A stretch of 64,000 nt of DNA. Origin: Clostridia bacterium. GTDB taxonomy: Bacteria; Bacillota; Clostridia; Christensenellales; Aristaeellaceae. Shown piece by piece: positions 49,421 to 58,031 of this stretch. A program made the position numbers and the translations under genes. Where the stretch lies: positions 36,310 to 100,309 of the forward strand of contig JAFTWV010000101.1 in assembly GCA_017465155.1 (NCBI GenBank), in the 5' to 3' direction. The notes beneath the pieces are model-generated. The model was not told where the DNA came from. It ran no database searches and saw nothing but the letters and a program-made list of their open reading frames with translations. Positions within the stretch are counted from its first letter, which is position 1. Each line of letters opens with the position of its first letter.

Positions 49421-50456
49421 GCATCTGCTTGAAGTGAAAAATCTGCATGTTTCCTTCCGCAACGTGGTGGGCGAAGTGAAGGCGGTGCGCGGCGTGGACT
49501 TTTATCTCGACCGCGGCGAGACCCTCGGCCTTGTGGGCGAGAGCGGCTGCGGCAAGTCTGTCACTGTGCAGACCGTCATGCGCCTTAACCCTGAGCCTCC
49601 TGCCGTCATCAAGCAGGGCAGCATCGTCTATGACGGCGTTGACCTTGCAAAGCTGGATGACAAGGGTATGCGTAAGTATCGCGGCAAGGAATTTTCCATG
49701 ATCTTTCAGGACGCGATGACGTCCCTGAACCCCACCACCAGAATCGGCAAGCAGATGAAGGAAATGCTCCGCGCTCACCGCGATATTTCTGACGCGGAGG
49801 CAAAGAAGATTATCCTCCGCATGCTGACGATGGTGGGCCTGCCCAATCCTGAAACGATCTACAGCCGCTTTCCCCACACCCTTTCGGGCGGTCAGCGCCA
49901 GCGTGTGATGATCGCCATGGCAATGAGCTGCGAGCCGTCCATCCTGATCGCTGACGAGCCGACCACAGCCCTTGATGTGACCATTCAGGCCCAGATTCTG
50001 GAGGTCATGAACAAGCTCAAGAAGGAAATGAATACGTCCATCATCTTCATTACCCATAACATGGGCGTGGTGGCCCGCATGGCAGACCGCCTGGCGGTGA
50101 TGTACGCCGGTCAGATCATCGAGAGCGGGACGGCGCAGGACGTTTTCTACCGTCCGAAGCATCCCTATACGTGGGGACTGCTGGGCTCCATGCCGAGCCT
50201 GAAGGGAGACGTCCCGGAACGGCTGATGTCCATTCCCGGCACGCCTCCTGACCTGTTCGACCCGCCCAGGGGCTGCGGCTTTGCCTCACGCTGTGAGCAC
50301 TGCATGAACGTTTGCGTCAACCGTGTGCCGCCGGAAACGGAGGTTGCGCCGGGGCACCGGGTACGCTGCTGGCTGCTGGATCCCCGGTGCAAAACGGCTG
50401 TGAAGCCGCCCATCGGCCGGGACAGCGAGCTGATCCCCGGAAAGGAGGACGCATGA
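49413..50456 (+). CDS. Oligopeptide ABC transporter ATPase (DppD type)
   Basis: The 347-residue ATPase has Walker A GESGCGKS, signature LSGGQRQRV, Walker [15 protein letters not shown] and an oligo_HPY tail with [14 protein letters not shown]. It overlaps both neighbours (8 bp and 4 bp), so translation is coupled. Confidence 0.93.
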   Translation: MSEHLLEVKNLHVSFRNVVGEVKAVRGVDFYLDRGETLGLVGESGCGKSVTVQTVMRLNPEPPAVIKQGSIVYDGVDLAKLDDKGMRKYRGKEFSMIFQDAMTSLNPTTRIGKQMKEMLRAHRDISDAEAKKIILRMLTMVGLPNPETIYSRFPHTLSGGQRQRVMIAMAMSCEPSILIADEPTTALDVTIQAQILEVMNKLKKEMNTSIIFITHNMGVVARMADRLAVMYAGQIIESGTAQDVFYRPKHPYTWGLLGSMPSLKGDVPERLMSIPGTPPDLFDPPRGCGFASRCEHCMNVCVNRVPPETEVAPGHRVRCWLLDPRCKTAVKPPIGRDSELIPGKEDA

Positions 50457-51415
50457 TGCAGCAGGAATATCTCCTTGAAGTCGAAGGCCTGAAGAAGTAC
50501 TTTCCTCTGGGCAAGGGCCGTACCCTCCACGCGGTGGACGACGTATCCTTTGCCATCCGTCCGGGCGAGACGCTGGGGCTGGTGGGTGAATCCGGCTGCG
50601 GAAAGACCACCGTGGGACGCACGCTGCTCAAGCTGTACAAGCCCGACGGCGGCAGGATCATCTATCGCGGCGAGGACATCACGAAGGTCTCTGGCCGCCG
50701 CCAGCGGGAGCTGTGCACGCACATGCAGATGATTTATCAGGATCCCTATGCCTCCCTGAATCCCTTCATGACCATCGGAGAGATCGTATCGGAGGGCCTG
50801 GAAATCAACAAGATCGGCGCGAACCGCATGGAACGCACCGCCATGACCTACGAGCTGCTGGAGCGGGTTGGCCTGTCCAGAGAGCATGCGAACCGCTTCC
50901 CGCATGAGTTCTCCGGCGGTCAGCGCCAGCGTGCCGGTATTGCCCGCGCATTGGCTGTGAATCCGGAATTTGTCGTGTGCGATGAAGCCATTTCCGCGCT
51001 GGACGTGTCTGTGCAGGCCCAGATCATCAACATGCTCATGGATCTGCGTGAACTGATGAACCTGACATATCTGTTCATCGCTCATGATTTGTCCGTTGTA
51101 CGCTACATTTCCCAGCGTGTGGCAGTGATGTACCTTGGCAAGATCGTGGAGATCGGCAAAGCCTCAGAGGTATACGTGCATCCGGCGCATCCTTACACGC
51201 AGGGCCTGCTGGGCGCGGTTCCCGTGGCCGATCCCGACTTTGAAAAGAGTAAGACCTATCAGGCGATGGTGGGGGAGGTAACCAGCCCCATCAACTGCAA
51301 GCCGGGCTGCCGCTTTGCCAACCGATGTCCCTATGCCACGGAGGAATGCCGCACGGTTACGCCGGACATGAAGGCAGTGGGCGCCGACCATTTCGTAGCC
51401 TGCCACCGGCTGTGA
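50453..51415 (+). CDS. Oligopeptide ABC transporter ATPase (DppF type)
   Basis: The 320-residue ATPase has Walker A GESGCGKTT, FSGGQRQRAG, Walker B FVVCDEAISALDVS and a Cys-containing oligo_HPY tail. Walker B has the sequence CDEA instead of the usual LDEP, as is common in DppF. Two adjacent ATG codons (50453, 50456) follow AAAGGAGG; the first overlaps the upstream TGA. Confidence 0.92.
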   Translation: MMQQEYLLEVEGLKKYFPLGKGRTLHAVDDVSFAIRPGETLGLVGESGCGKTTVGRTLLKLYKPDGGRIIYRGEDITKVSGRRQRELCTHMQMIYQDPYASLNPFMTIGEIVSEGLEINKIGANRMERTAMTYELLERVGLSREHANRFPHEFSGGQRQRAGIARALAVNPEFVVCDEAISALDVSVQAQIINMLMDLRELMNLTYLFIAHDLSVVRYISQRVAVMYLGKIVEIGKASEVYVHPAHPYTQGLLGAVPVADPDFEKSKTYQAMVGEVTSPINCKPGCRFANRCPYATEECRTVTPDMKAVGADHFVACHRL

Positions 51416-51429
51416 GGGAGGTGAAGCGT

Positions 51430-52620
51430 ATGCAGATGAACTCCTCATTCGATCAGCGTGTCGAACGCATGGAAGGCGCATGCTGGCTCAAGGATGTTTT
51501 CACGCCGGATGAGACCCGCGCAGCAGGTCTTCTGTCCTATGCGGGCGCGGAATTCGAGTTCCCGACTTGCCCGGCGCTGCGCAGAGGAATTGCAGAGGCA
51601 GCGGCGCACGGAAGCTTCGGGTATATGCTGCCCCGTGGAAAGTACCTTGAGCGCGTGCAGTGGTGGATGAAGCATGTCCGTGGATATGAGATTGATCCGG
51701 AATGGGTTGTGGCGACCCATGGGACCATCTTTGCGCTGGCGACGGCCATCCGGCTGCTGAGTGTTCCAGGGGACAGCATCATCATCCTCACCCCCGGTTA
51801 CAACCGCTACGAGCAGGCGGCGACCCGCCTTGGACGCGGCACCGTGCACGTTCCGCTGACGGAAATGAACGGCTGCTATCAAATGGATTGGACAGCGCTT
51901 GAACAGGCGATGTCGGCGCCGGAGAACAGGCTGCTGGTGCTGTGCAACCCCAACAATCCCACCGGCCATATCTACCGCCGGGAGGAGCTGGAGAGAATCG
52001 CCGGACTGTCGCAGAAGTATGGTACAGCGGTGTTCTCTGACGAAATCTTTGCGGAGATCGTCTTTGACGGAGGGCAGGTCACGCCCTATGCCGCTGTGGC
52101 TGGAAAGGCTGCGCTGGCCATCACCTGCACCTCCCTTGGTAAGGCCTTCAGCCTGACCGGCGTGAATCATGCCAATGTCATCATCGAAAATGATGCGCTG
52201 CGGGAACGCTATGTCACCCAGCGCAACGCCGATCATTACGGCAGCATTGACCCGATGCACTGCGCGGCACTGACTGCTGCCTACACGCCGGAAGGCAAGG
52301 CCTGGCTGGACGAGCTTTGTGCCTATGTATGGGAAAACTATCGCATTCTTGCCGGATTCATCAAAAAGTGCCTCCCGGAAGCCGTCGTAACGGAACCGGA
52401 AGGCACCTATGTGGTATGGATTGACTATGGCCGGACCGGCATGTCTGGCGAGGAGCTGCAGCGCCGCCTGATCCGTGAGGGCTGCTTTGCGGGCGATGCA
52501 GGCGACGAATACTATGGCCGCGACACCTGCATGCGCTATTCGCTGGCTGTACCGCGGCAGGAACTGCTGCGTTCGCTGGCATATCTGGAAGCTGTACTGG
52601 ACAGAGCAGCGCTCGAATAA
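51430..52620 (+). CDS. PatB/MalY-type aminotransferase (cystathionine beta-lyase-like)
   Basis: The 396-residue fold-type I PLP enzyme has Lys238 in TSLGKAFSLTG as the cofactor lysine, with LCNPNNPTGH and FSDEIFAEIVF. The MalY/PatB group contains C-S beta-lyases and some aminotransferases; the exact reaction is not clear. Start at 51430 with GGGAGG upstream. It follows the transporter ATPase by 14 bp, so it likely metabolises amino acids delivered by that importer. Confidence 0.85.
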   Translation: MQMNSSFDQRVERMEGACWLKDVFTPDETRAAGLLSYAGAEFEFPTCPALRRGIAEAAAHGSFGYMLPRGKYLERVQWWMKHVRGYEIDPEWVVATHGTIFALATAIRLLSVPGDSIIILTPGYNRYEQAATRLGRGTVHVPLTEMNGCYQMDWTALEQAMSAPENRLLVLCNPNNPTGHIYRREELERIAGLSQKYGTAVFSDEIFAEIVFDGGQVTPYAAVAGKAALAITCTSLGKAFSLTGVNHANVIIENDALRERYVTQRNADHYGSIDPMHCAALTAAYTPEGKAWLDELCAYVWENYRILAGFIKKCLPEAVVTEPEGTYVVWIDYGRTGMSGEELQRRLIREGCFAGDAGDEYYGRDTCMRYSLAVPRQELLRSLAYLEAVLDRAALE

Positions 52621-52701
52621 AACGCTGCAAGCTCTGGGTCACACCGCCACCGCGCCGCAGGCGCGGCAATGGGAGCCCAGAGGGGCTTTGTCCCTCTGGC
52701 G

Positions 52702-52961
52702 TTGTGCAGGGGCAGAGCCCTTGCACAACGTGTCGACAAAGTGCTTTAGGCACTTTGTCGAGAGGTTGCACTCCGTCACTGGTCGGGCCCAAAGGCCCTC
52801 CCGGCCGGTCCTCCGTGTAAGGAATGTTTTCGGCTTAAAGCCGAAAACGCCCCGCCCCGGCGGCAAAGCCCCCGGATACGATCGCAGTCAGAGGGCCTGC
52901 GGGCCCTCCGACACCTCCCAGAGAGCTTTTTTGATAGACTGTGCAGGGGCAGAGCCCCTGC
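52702..52961. repeat. Terminator-flanked mosaic element, copy 3
   Basis: A 206-bp element (52731-52936) begins TGTCGACAAAGTGC and ends CTTTTTTGATA. It is flanked by two hairpins with the shared sequence GTGCAGGGGCAGAGCCC (52702-52728 and 52941-52961). Inside are the left-arm hairpin TCGACAAAGTGC/GCACTTTGTCGA, the GTTTTCGGCT/AGCCGAAAAC hairpin, the GGCAAAGCC...GATACGAT core and the GAGGGCC/GGCCCTC hairpin shared with copy 1. Just upstream is another hairpin, CCAGAGGG...CCCTCTGG (52677-52699). The 340-bp gap holds no gene. Confidence 0.82.
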
Positions 52962-52963
52962 CG

Positions 52964-53587
52964 TCATCGGAGTTCCTTGAGGTTTTTGTAAACCGTGTGG
53001 CGGGATATGCCGAGACGCTCAGCCAGATAGGGGACAGCCTTGTGTTGCTCGAAAAAATGGTTTGAGGTCAGACGGGTCATGAGGGTCAGGCGCTCGTCTC
53101 TGGTAAGGGCGGCGGCGGGCTTGTCGAAGCCCTGCATGGCTTCCTGAAACAGGGAGTCGATGTGGGGCGTCTGGCTGAGGCGGAGATCCTCGTACAGGAA
53201 GCCGTTGATCGCCGTGAGGGACTTGATGGCCTGCTCTGCCTGTTCGAAGGCGGTGTAATCAAAATTGATGCCCAGCCCCAGCACGCCGTCCTCGGCGAAG
53301 AAGGGGATGGTGGTGGATTTGAGATGCTTGTTCTCCCCGGCGGCGAGCATGTTGACATGCGGGCTTTGGAGCCTTTGCAGGTCAAGGTCGTAGGAGGAGG
53401 GTGCGCCGTCGCTGATGCTGGTGGTGGAGCCGACGCTGCGGCCGGTTACATGGCCGTTGTAGATGGCGAGAATCGGATGCTTCAGCGTGTCCAGATCGTG
53501 AATCAGCGTTTCACAGTTTGCACCGAAGGTATCCGCGATCCCCTTGGCCACCGTGTCCAGTACGGGGAAGAGTTCAGCCTTTTTCAT
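52964..53587 (-). CDS. YheO/DauR-like PAS-HTH regulator
   Basis: The 207-residue protein has an N-terminal YheO-like PAS domain (about 8-120, LIHDLDTLKHPILAIYNGHVTGR). The C-terminal helix-turn-helix ends LAERLGISRHTVYKNLKELR. DauR of Pseudomonas, in this family, represses the dauBA D-arginine genes, and DauB is of the ornithine cyclodeaminase/mu-crystallin family. Here the regulator is divergent from such a gene, a similar arrangement. The start at 53587 follows AAGGAG; a longer frame is unsupported. Confidence 0.87.
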   Translation of the reverse strand: MKKAELFPVLDTVAKGIADTFGANCETLIHDLDTLKHPILAIYNGHVTGRSVGSTTSISDGAPSSYDLDLQRLQSPHVNMLAAGENKHLKSTTIPFFAEDGVLGLGINFDYTAFEQAEQAIKSLTAINGFLYEDLRLSQTPHIDSLFQEAMQGFDKPAAALTRDERLTLMTRLTSNHFFEQHKAVPYLAERLGISRHTVYKNLKELR

Positions 53588-53618
53588 GCATGCTTCTCCT
53601 TGCAATGTTCCTTGTGCC

Positions 53619-53647
53619 ATTATAAGGGATTGCGCAGAAGAAATCAA
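53619..53647 (-). promoter_or_regulatory. Promoter of the YheO-like regulator
   Basis: Minus strand: TTGATT, 17-bp spacer, TATAAT in the 79-bp divergent gap. The ornithine cyclodeaminase-like gene must use the same gap, but its promoter is less clear. Confidence 0.65.
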
Positions 53648-53666
53648 TATCAAAGGAGCGTTCATC

Positions 53667-54614
53667 ATGATCATCATCGAAAAGGAACAGGTGCGCAGTT
53701 TGCTGACGCCTGAAAAGTGCATTGCGGCCATGAAGGACGCGTTCATGGACCTGGAGCAGGGCAGGTATGCCATGCCTCTGCGTTCCATCCACATCATGCC
53801 CAATACGGCGAAGTTCGGCTTTATGCCCGCCTATGTGGGCGATTTTTACGGCGCGAAGGTGATTTCTGCCTATGCCCCCAATATGGGCACGGAATATCCG
53901 TCTCATATCGGCTATGTGATTCTTTATGAATCGGAGCACAGCACGGTTGCTGCGCTGGTGGAGGCTGGCACGATCACCGAGATCCGCACCGGCTGTGCCA
54001 GCGCTGTCGCTACAGATCTGCTGGCCCGCAGGGACGCCCATACCCTTGCGTTGGTCGGTGCGGGCGCACAGGCGCGTTCTCATCTGGCGGCTATCCGTCT
54101 GGTGCGGGATATCACGGCGATCACCGTGTATGATCTGAACCGTACTGCAGCAGAGAAATTCGCCGCTGAGGCTGAGAGGCTGTACGGCATTCCTGTGACT
54201 GTTGCGGAAAACGCCGCGGAATGCGTGGCGGAAGCGGATATCATCTGCACGCTGTGTCCGGCGAAGGAGCCTTACCTGACCCGCGATATGGTGAAGCCCG
54301 GAGCGCATATCAACGCTGTGGGTACCTTTACTCCGGCAACCCGCGAGGTAGCCTCCGATCTCGTGGCTGCCGGCCGCCTGTACTCCGATTTCACGGAGTC
54401 CACCCGCAAGGAGAGCGGCGAGTACCTTGTGCCTCTGCAGGAGGGCCTGATTGGCGAGAATCACATCCTCGGCTCCGTGGGCGAGCTGCTGCTGGGCAAG
54501 GCGGAAGGCCGCGTGTGCGAGGAGGACATCACCATCTTCGATGCGTTGGGTCTTGCGGTTGAGGACGTGGCCAGCGCGAAGCTGGTGTATCTGGAGGCTG
54601 TAAAGCAGGCCTGA
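53667..54614 (+). CDS. Ornithine cyclodeaminase/mu-crystallin family protein
   Basis: The 315-residue NAD(P)-binding protein has the conserved EIRTGCASAVATDLLA segment and the Rossmann loop GAGAQARSHL (about 128-137). Members include ornithine cyclodeaminase, alanine dehydrogenase, ketimine reductases and L-arginine dehydrogenase (DauB). The YheO/DauR-like regulator divergent from it slightly favours an amino acid dehydrogenase role. Start at 53667 after AAAGGAG. It begins a four-gene run with three peptidases. Confidence 0.87.
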   Translation: MIIIEKEQVRSLLTPEKCIAAMKDAFMDLEQGRYAMPLRSIHIMPNTAKFGFMPAYVGDFYGAKVISAYAPNMGTEYPSHIGYVILYESEHSTVAALVEAGTITEIRTGCASAVATDLLARRDAHTLALVGAGAQARSHLAAIRLVRDITAITVYDLNRTAAEKFAAEAERLYGIPVTVAENAAECVAEADIICTLCPAKEPYLTRDMVKPGAHINAVGTFTPATREVASDLVAAGRLYSDFTESTRKESGEYLVPLQEGLIGENHILGSVGELLLGKAEGRVCEEDITIFDALGLAVEDVASAKLVYLEAVKQA

Positions 54615-54631
54615 TGAAAGGGGGCGTTCCG

Positions 54632-56020
54632 ATGCGCTGTGAGATTACTCTGCGGCCCGTCTGGCATGCGGACGCAGTTGCTTCCATGGATGTGAAATAT
54701 GCTTTTGATGCGCTGGAGATCGGGGCAGGGGAGGAACTGTGCCGTTTTCAGCTGCGTACGGTATCCATCCCCGGCTGCGAGCCGGAAAATCTGCGCGCAG
54801 CGGACGCGGCGGGCGACGTCCCTCTGTCGGCTGCGGACAGCGCGCCTTATCCATATGAGCTGCGGCATTTTACGGCACAGCGGGCTGTATCCGGTGCAGT
54901 GAAGGTGGAATATACGGTGCGTCCGCGCGTGCTGGAGCCGGAGGCCATCTGCGGCCCCTATTTTGATCTGCGTGCGGAGGAAGGCGGCGCGAACAGCGCT
55001 GGTATCTCCTTCCTTGCGGCATTCGAGGGCTGCGCGGGTGATATCTCCCTGCGGTGGGACATGTCGGAGATGCCGGAGGGCAGCATCGGTGTGTGCCCCT
55101 TTGGCGAGGGCGACGTGAGCTACACCGGTGCGCTGGATACGCTGCGCAACAGCTACTTCGCCTTTGGCCGTGTGAAATGCCTGACGGAGGGGGAATTCGG
55201 CTTCTACTGGCTGACGGAACCCTACTTTGATATGCCGGGCATCGCGGCCTACACCCGTTCGCTGTTTGCGGTGATGCAGCGGTTCTTTTCTGATACTGAT
55301 CCGACCTATCGCATCTTTGTGCGCAAGGACCCCTTCCTGACCAGCGGCGGTACGGCGCTGCACCGTTCCTACATGTTTGGCTGGAATGATCATCAGCCGG
55401 TGTCGGTGGAGGCCAAGCAGACGCTGCTGGCCCATGAGATGGTGCACAATTGGCCCCGCCTGAATGACGCTCCCTACGGACGTACCACCTGGTATGCCGA
55501 GGGTACGGCAGAGTTCTACAGTCTGATGCTGCCCCTGCGCGCGGGGCTGATGACTCCGGCAGCTGCCCTGCGCGAGCTGCAGCAGCGCACGGATAACTAC
55601 TACACAAACCCCACCCGGCACATGGAGAACGAAGCGGCGGCAAAAATCTGCTGGCAGGATCGCCGGGCGCAGCGCATCGCATACGGACGCGGCTTCATTT
55701 TCCTTGGCAACGTGGATGTAATGATGCGCAGAGCTACTGGCGGACGGCGTTCCATCGACGATGTGGTGCTGCGGGTGCTGGAGATCGACCGTGCAGGGGG
55801 TGAGCTGGGCAACGAGCTGTTCCTGTCTCTGGTAAAGGAGTACAGCGGTCTTGACGTGACGGCTGAATGGGAGGCCATGCGCACGGGCGAACATATCGTG
55901 CCCATGGAGGACAGCTTTGACGGCCTGTTTACTGTTCGGGAAAAGACGATCCCTGAGGCCGATACGGGCGCGATGGTCACGTCCTACGAGTGGAGCCTGA
56001 GGAACAAGGGGGACGCCTGA
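54632..56020 (+). CDS. M61-like gluzincin aminopeptidase
   Basis: The 462-residue protein has an N-terminal beta-rich region (about 1-200). A thermolysin-like catalytic segment follows: HEMVH at 268-272 and the third zinc ligand Glu290 in WYAEGTAEFY, the gluzincin spacing. Similarity in layout is to M61 glycyl aminopeptidases, although the PDZ domain often found there is absent. No signal peptide, so it probably trims peptides in the cytoplasm. The ATG at 54632 has AAAGGGGG upstream; an ATG at 54614 overlaps the preceding stop. Confidence 0.75.
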   Translation: MRCEITLRPVWHADAVASMDVKYAFDALEIGAGEELCRFQLRTVSIPGCEPENLRAADAAGDVPLSAADSAPYPYELRHFTAQRAVSGAVKVEYTVRPRVLEPEAICGPYFDLRAEEGGANSAGISFLAAFEGCAGDISLRWDMSEMPEGSIGVCPFGEGDVSYTGALDTLRNSYFAFGRVKCLTEGEFGFYWLTEPYFDMPGIAAYTRSLFAVMQRFFSDTDPTYRIFVRKDPFLTSGGTALHRSYMFGWNDHQPVSVEAKQTLLAHEMVHNWPRLNDAPYGRTTWYAEGTAEFYSLMLPLRAGLMTPAAALRELQQRTDNYYTNPTRHMENEAAAKICWQDRRAQRIAYGRGFIFLGNVDVMMRRATGGRRSIDDVVLRVLEIDRAGGELGNELFLSLVKEYSGLDVTAEWEAMRTGEHIVPMEDSFDGLFTVREKTIPEADTGAMVTSYEWSLRNKGDA

Positions 56021-56021
56021 T

Positions 56022-58031
56022 ATGACAAAGGAATTTATGCCGGACACGCTTAAGTGCTTCCGGTATGTATCGTGGCCCATGCTGTCGCCAGACGGCGCCA
56101 GGATCGCCTATGTGGTCAAGGAGGCCGATGAGGAAAGCGGGCTGTTCATTCCGCAGCTTCGGCTGTATGACCTGTCTTCCGATGCAGACACGGTTCTGGC
56201 AGAGGATGCACGCATGCCGTATTTTCTCCCGGACGGAAACCGTATGACATGGATCAGCGGACAGTCCGGTGAGGATCAGGTGTGGCTGCATGACCTGACC
56301 ACGGGGGAATCCCGCCAGCTGACAACCCTGCGTCACGGCGTGCAGCGCTACCGTCTGTCTGCGGATGGCACAAAGCTGGTATTCGAGGCGCTCCTCTGGC
56401 CGGAGGAGGTCGAGGGAGCGATTGCTTTCACGGAGATGTCCGCAGAGGAAAAGCAAGCGTGGGAGGAAGAAATCGACCTGCGCCCCTACTACGTGACCGA
56501 GCTGGTCTACAAGATGGACGAGTGGTACGGCATGCGCAAGGGGGAGTATGAGCACATCGGCGTGATCGACCTTGCGACCGGCGAGGGCCATATTCTGCCT
56601 ACGGGTATGGCTTCCATTTATCCGGCCTTCTCGCCTGACGGCAGCAGCGTGGCCTTCTATGGCTATCCCTACCACAATGCGTATGGCTATGCGGTGGAAC
56701 TGCAGCTGTGGAATCTTGAAACGGGCGAAATGACACAGATCAGCGAGGGGCTGTCGATTGCGAAGGATCACTGCCCGATCTTTACCCCCGATGGCCAGGC
56801 GATCATCACCATGGCTTATCAGGGCTCGGTGCTCGCGCCGTACCGCATCTCCCTTGCAGACAGGAAGGCAGAGTCCCTCCTGAATGCTGATGACGAAGCA
56901 GTGACCCACGGCGTGCATCTGCTGGTCACCAGCCGAACGGAGAATGGAGAGGGCGATGCATACGCGTACCTGTCCGAAGACGGTGAGTGGCTGTATTTCC
57001 TTGCCGGCCGCCACGCGCGCAGCAGCATCTGCCGTGTGCCGGTGAAGGAAGCCGGCTGCGTCGAAATGGTGCTGCCCGGGGATACGGATATCCAGTACTT
57101 CTGCCGCAATGGCAGGGGCGATATGGCCTATGCCATGGGCGATCTGCGTACGCCTCCGGAAATGTACTTCTGCGGAAAACGGCTCACTGATCACAATGCG
57201 TGGCTGCGTGAGTACCCGCAGGGCGAAGTGGAGGAGCACTGGATCCGCAGCCGTGATGGCAAGGCAGAGCTGCACTATTTCCTGATGCATCCCGTGGGGC
57301 AGGAGCACGGCGTCAAATACCCGGCGGTGCTGGACGTCCACGGCGGTCCGACCTGCATGTATTCGGCGGCGTACTGGCACGAGTTCCATGCGCTGTCGGC
57401 ACGGGGCTTTGCGGTCATCTACGGCGATCCCCGGGGCAGCGTTGGTTACGGCAAGGATTTCTGTGCCGGCGGCGTGTGCTGGATGCCGGAGGCCATGAAT
57501 GATCTGGAGGACATGCTTGCGGATGCGATCAGCCGCGGCTTTATCGACGAGAAGCGTGTCGGTGTGACCGGCGGCAGCTACGGCGGCTATATGACCAACA
57601 AGCTGATCGGGCGTACGAAGCATTTTGCTGCGGCAGTCACCCAGCGCAGTCTGATCAACCCTGCCACCTCCTATGGCACGGGTGATATCGGCTTCATCTC
57701 CGCCGGGAAGATTCCGCCGCGCTTCCGCATGCTGGACTATCTGGAGGATCGCGCCCGCGGCAATCCCATCACTTATATTGACAACATTGATATCCCGGTG
57801 CTCATTCTCCATGCCTTTAAGGATTACCGCTGCTCCTTTGAGCAGGGCGAGCAGTTCTTCATCGCCATGAAGGAGCGGCACCCGGATGTACCTGTGCGGC
57901 TGGTGATGTTCCCGGAGGAAAATCATGCCCTGACCCGTACCGGTAAGCTGCATAACCAGATCCGCCACCTGCAGGAGCTTGTGGACTGGTTTGATCAATA
58001 CCTCAGGAAGGAGGAAGCCAGTGATGAATAA
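56022..58031 (+). CDS. S9-family prolyl oligopeptidase-like peptidase (1)
   Basis: The 669-residue protein has an N-terminal beta-propeller (about 1-420, WD40-like repeats such as FSPDGSSVAFYG). The C-terminal alpha/beta hydrolase carries the nucleophile Ser519 in GGSYGGYM, Asp601 in AFKDYRC and His635 in ENHALTR. This is the acylaminoacyl-peptidase/S9C type. No signal peptide. It starts one base after the gluzincin stop and overlaps the next S9 gene by 8 bp, so the three peptidases are co-translated. Confidence 0.9.
   Translation: MTKEFMPDTLKCFRYVSWPMLSPDGARIAYVVKEADEESGLFIPQLRLYDLSSDADTVLAEDARMPYFLPDGNRMTWISGQSGEDQVWLHDLTTGESRQLTTLRHGVQRYRLSADGTKLVFEALLWPEEVEGAIAFTEMSAEEKQAWEEEIDLRPYYVTELVYKMDEWYGMRKGEYEHIGVIDLATGEGHILPTGMASIYPAFSPDGSSVAFYGYPYHNAYGYAVELQLWNLETGEMTQISEGLSIAKDHCPIFTPDGQAIITMAYQGSVLAPYRISLADRKAESLLNADDEAVTHGVHLLVTSRTENGEGDAYAYLSEDGEWLYFLAGRHARSSICRVPVKEAGCVEMVLPGDTDIQYFCRNGRGDMAYAMGDLRTPPEMYFCGKRLTDHNAWLREYPQGEVEEHWIRSRDGKAELHYFLMHPVGQEHGVKYPAVLDVHGGPTCMYSAAYWHEFHALSARGFAVIYGDPRGSVGYGKDFCAGGVCWMPEAMNDLEDMLADAISRGFIDEKRVGVTGGSYGGYMTNKLIGRTKHFAAAVTQRSLINPATSYGTGDIGFISAGKIPPRFRMLDYLEDRARGNPITYIDNIDIPVLILHAFKDYRCSFEQGEQFFIAMKERHPDVPVRLVMFPEENHALTRTGKLHNQIRHLQELVDWFDQYLRKEEASDE

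Noticed and set aside
55977-57998. Long minus-strand frames opposite both S9 peptidases (also 58003-59928)
   Set aside because: Both lie antisense to genes with complete catalytic triads and coupled starts; translations show no motif.
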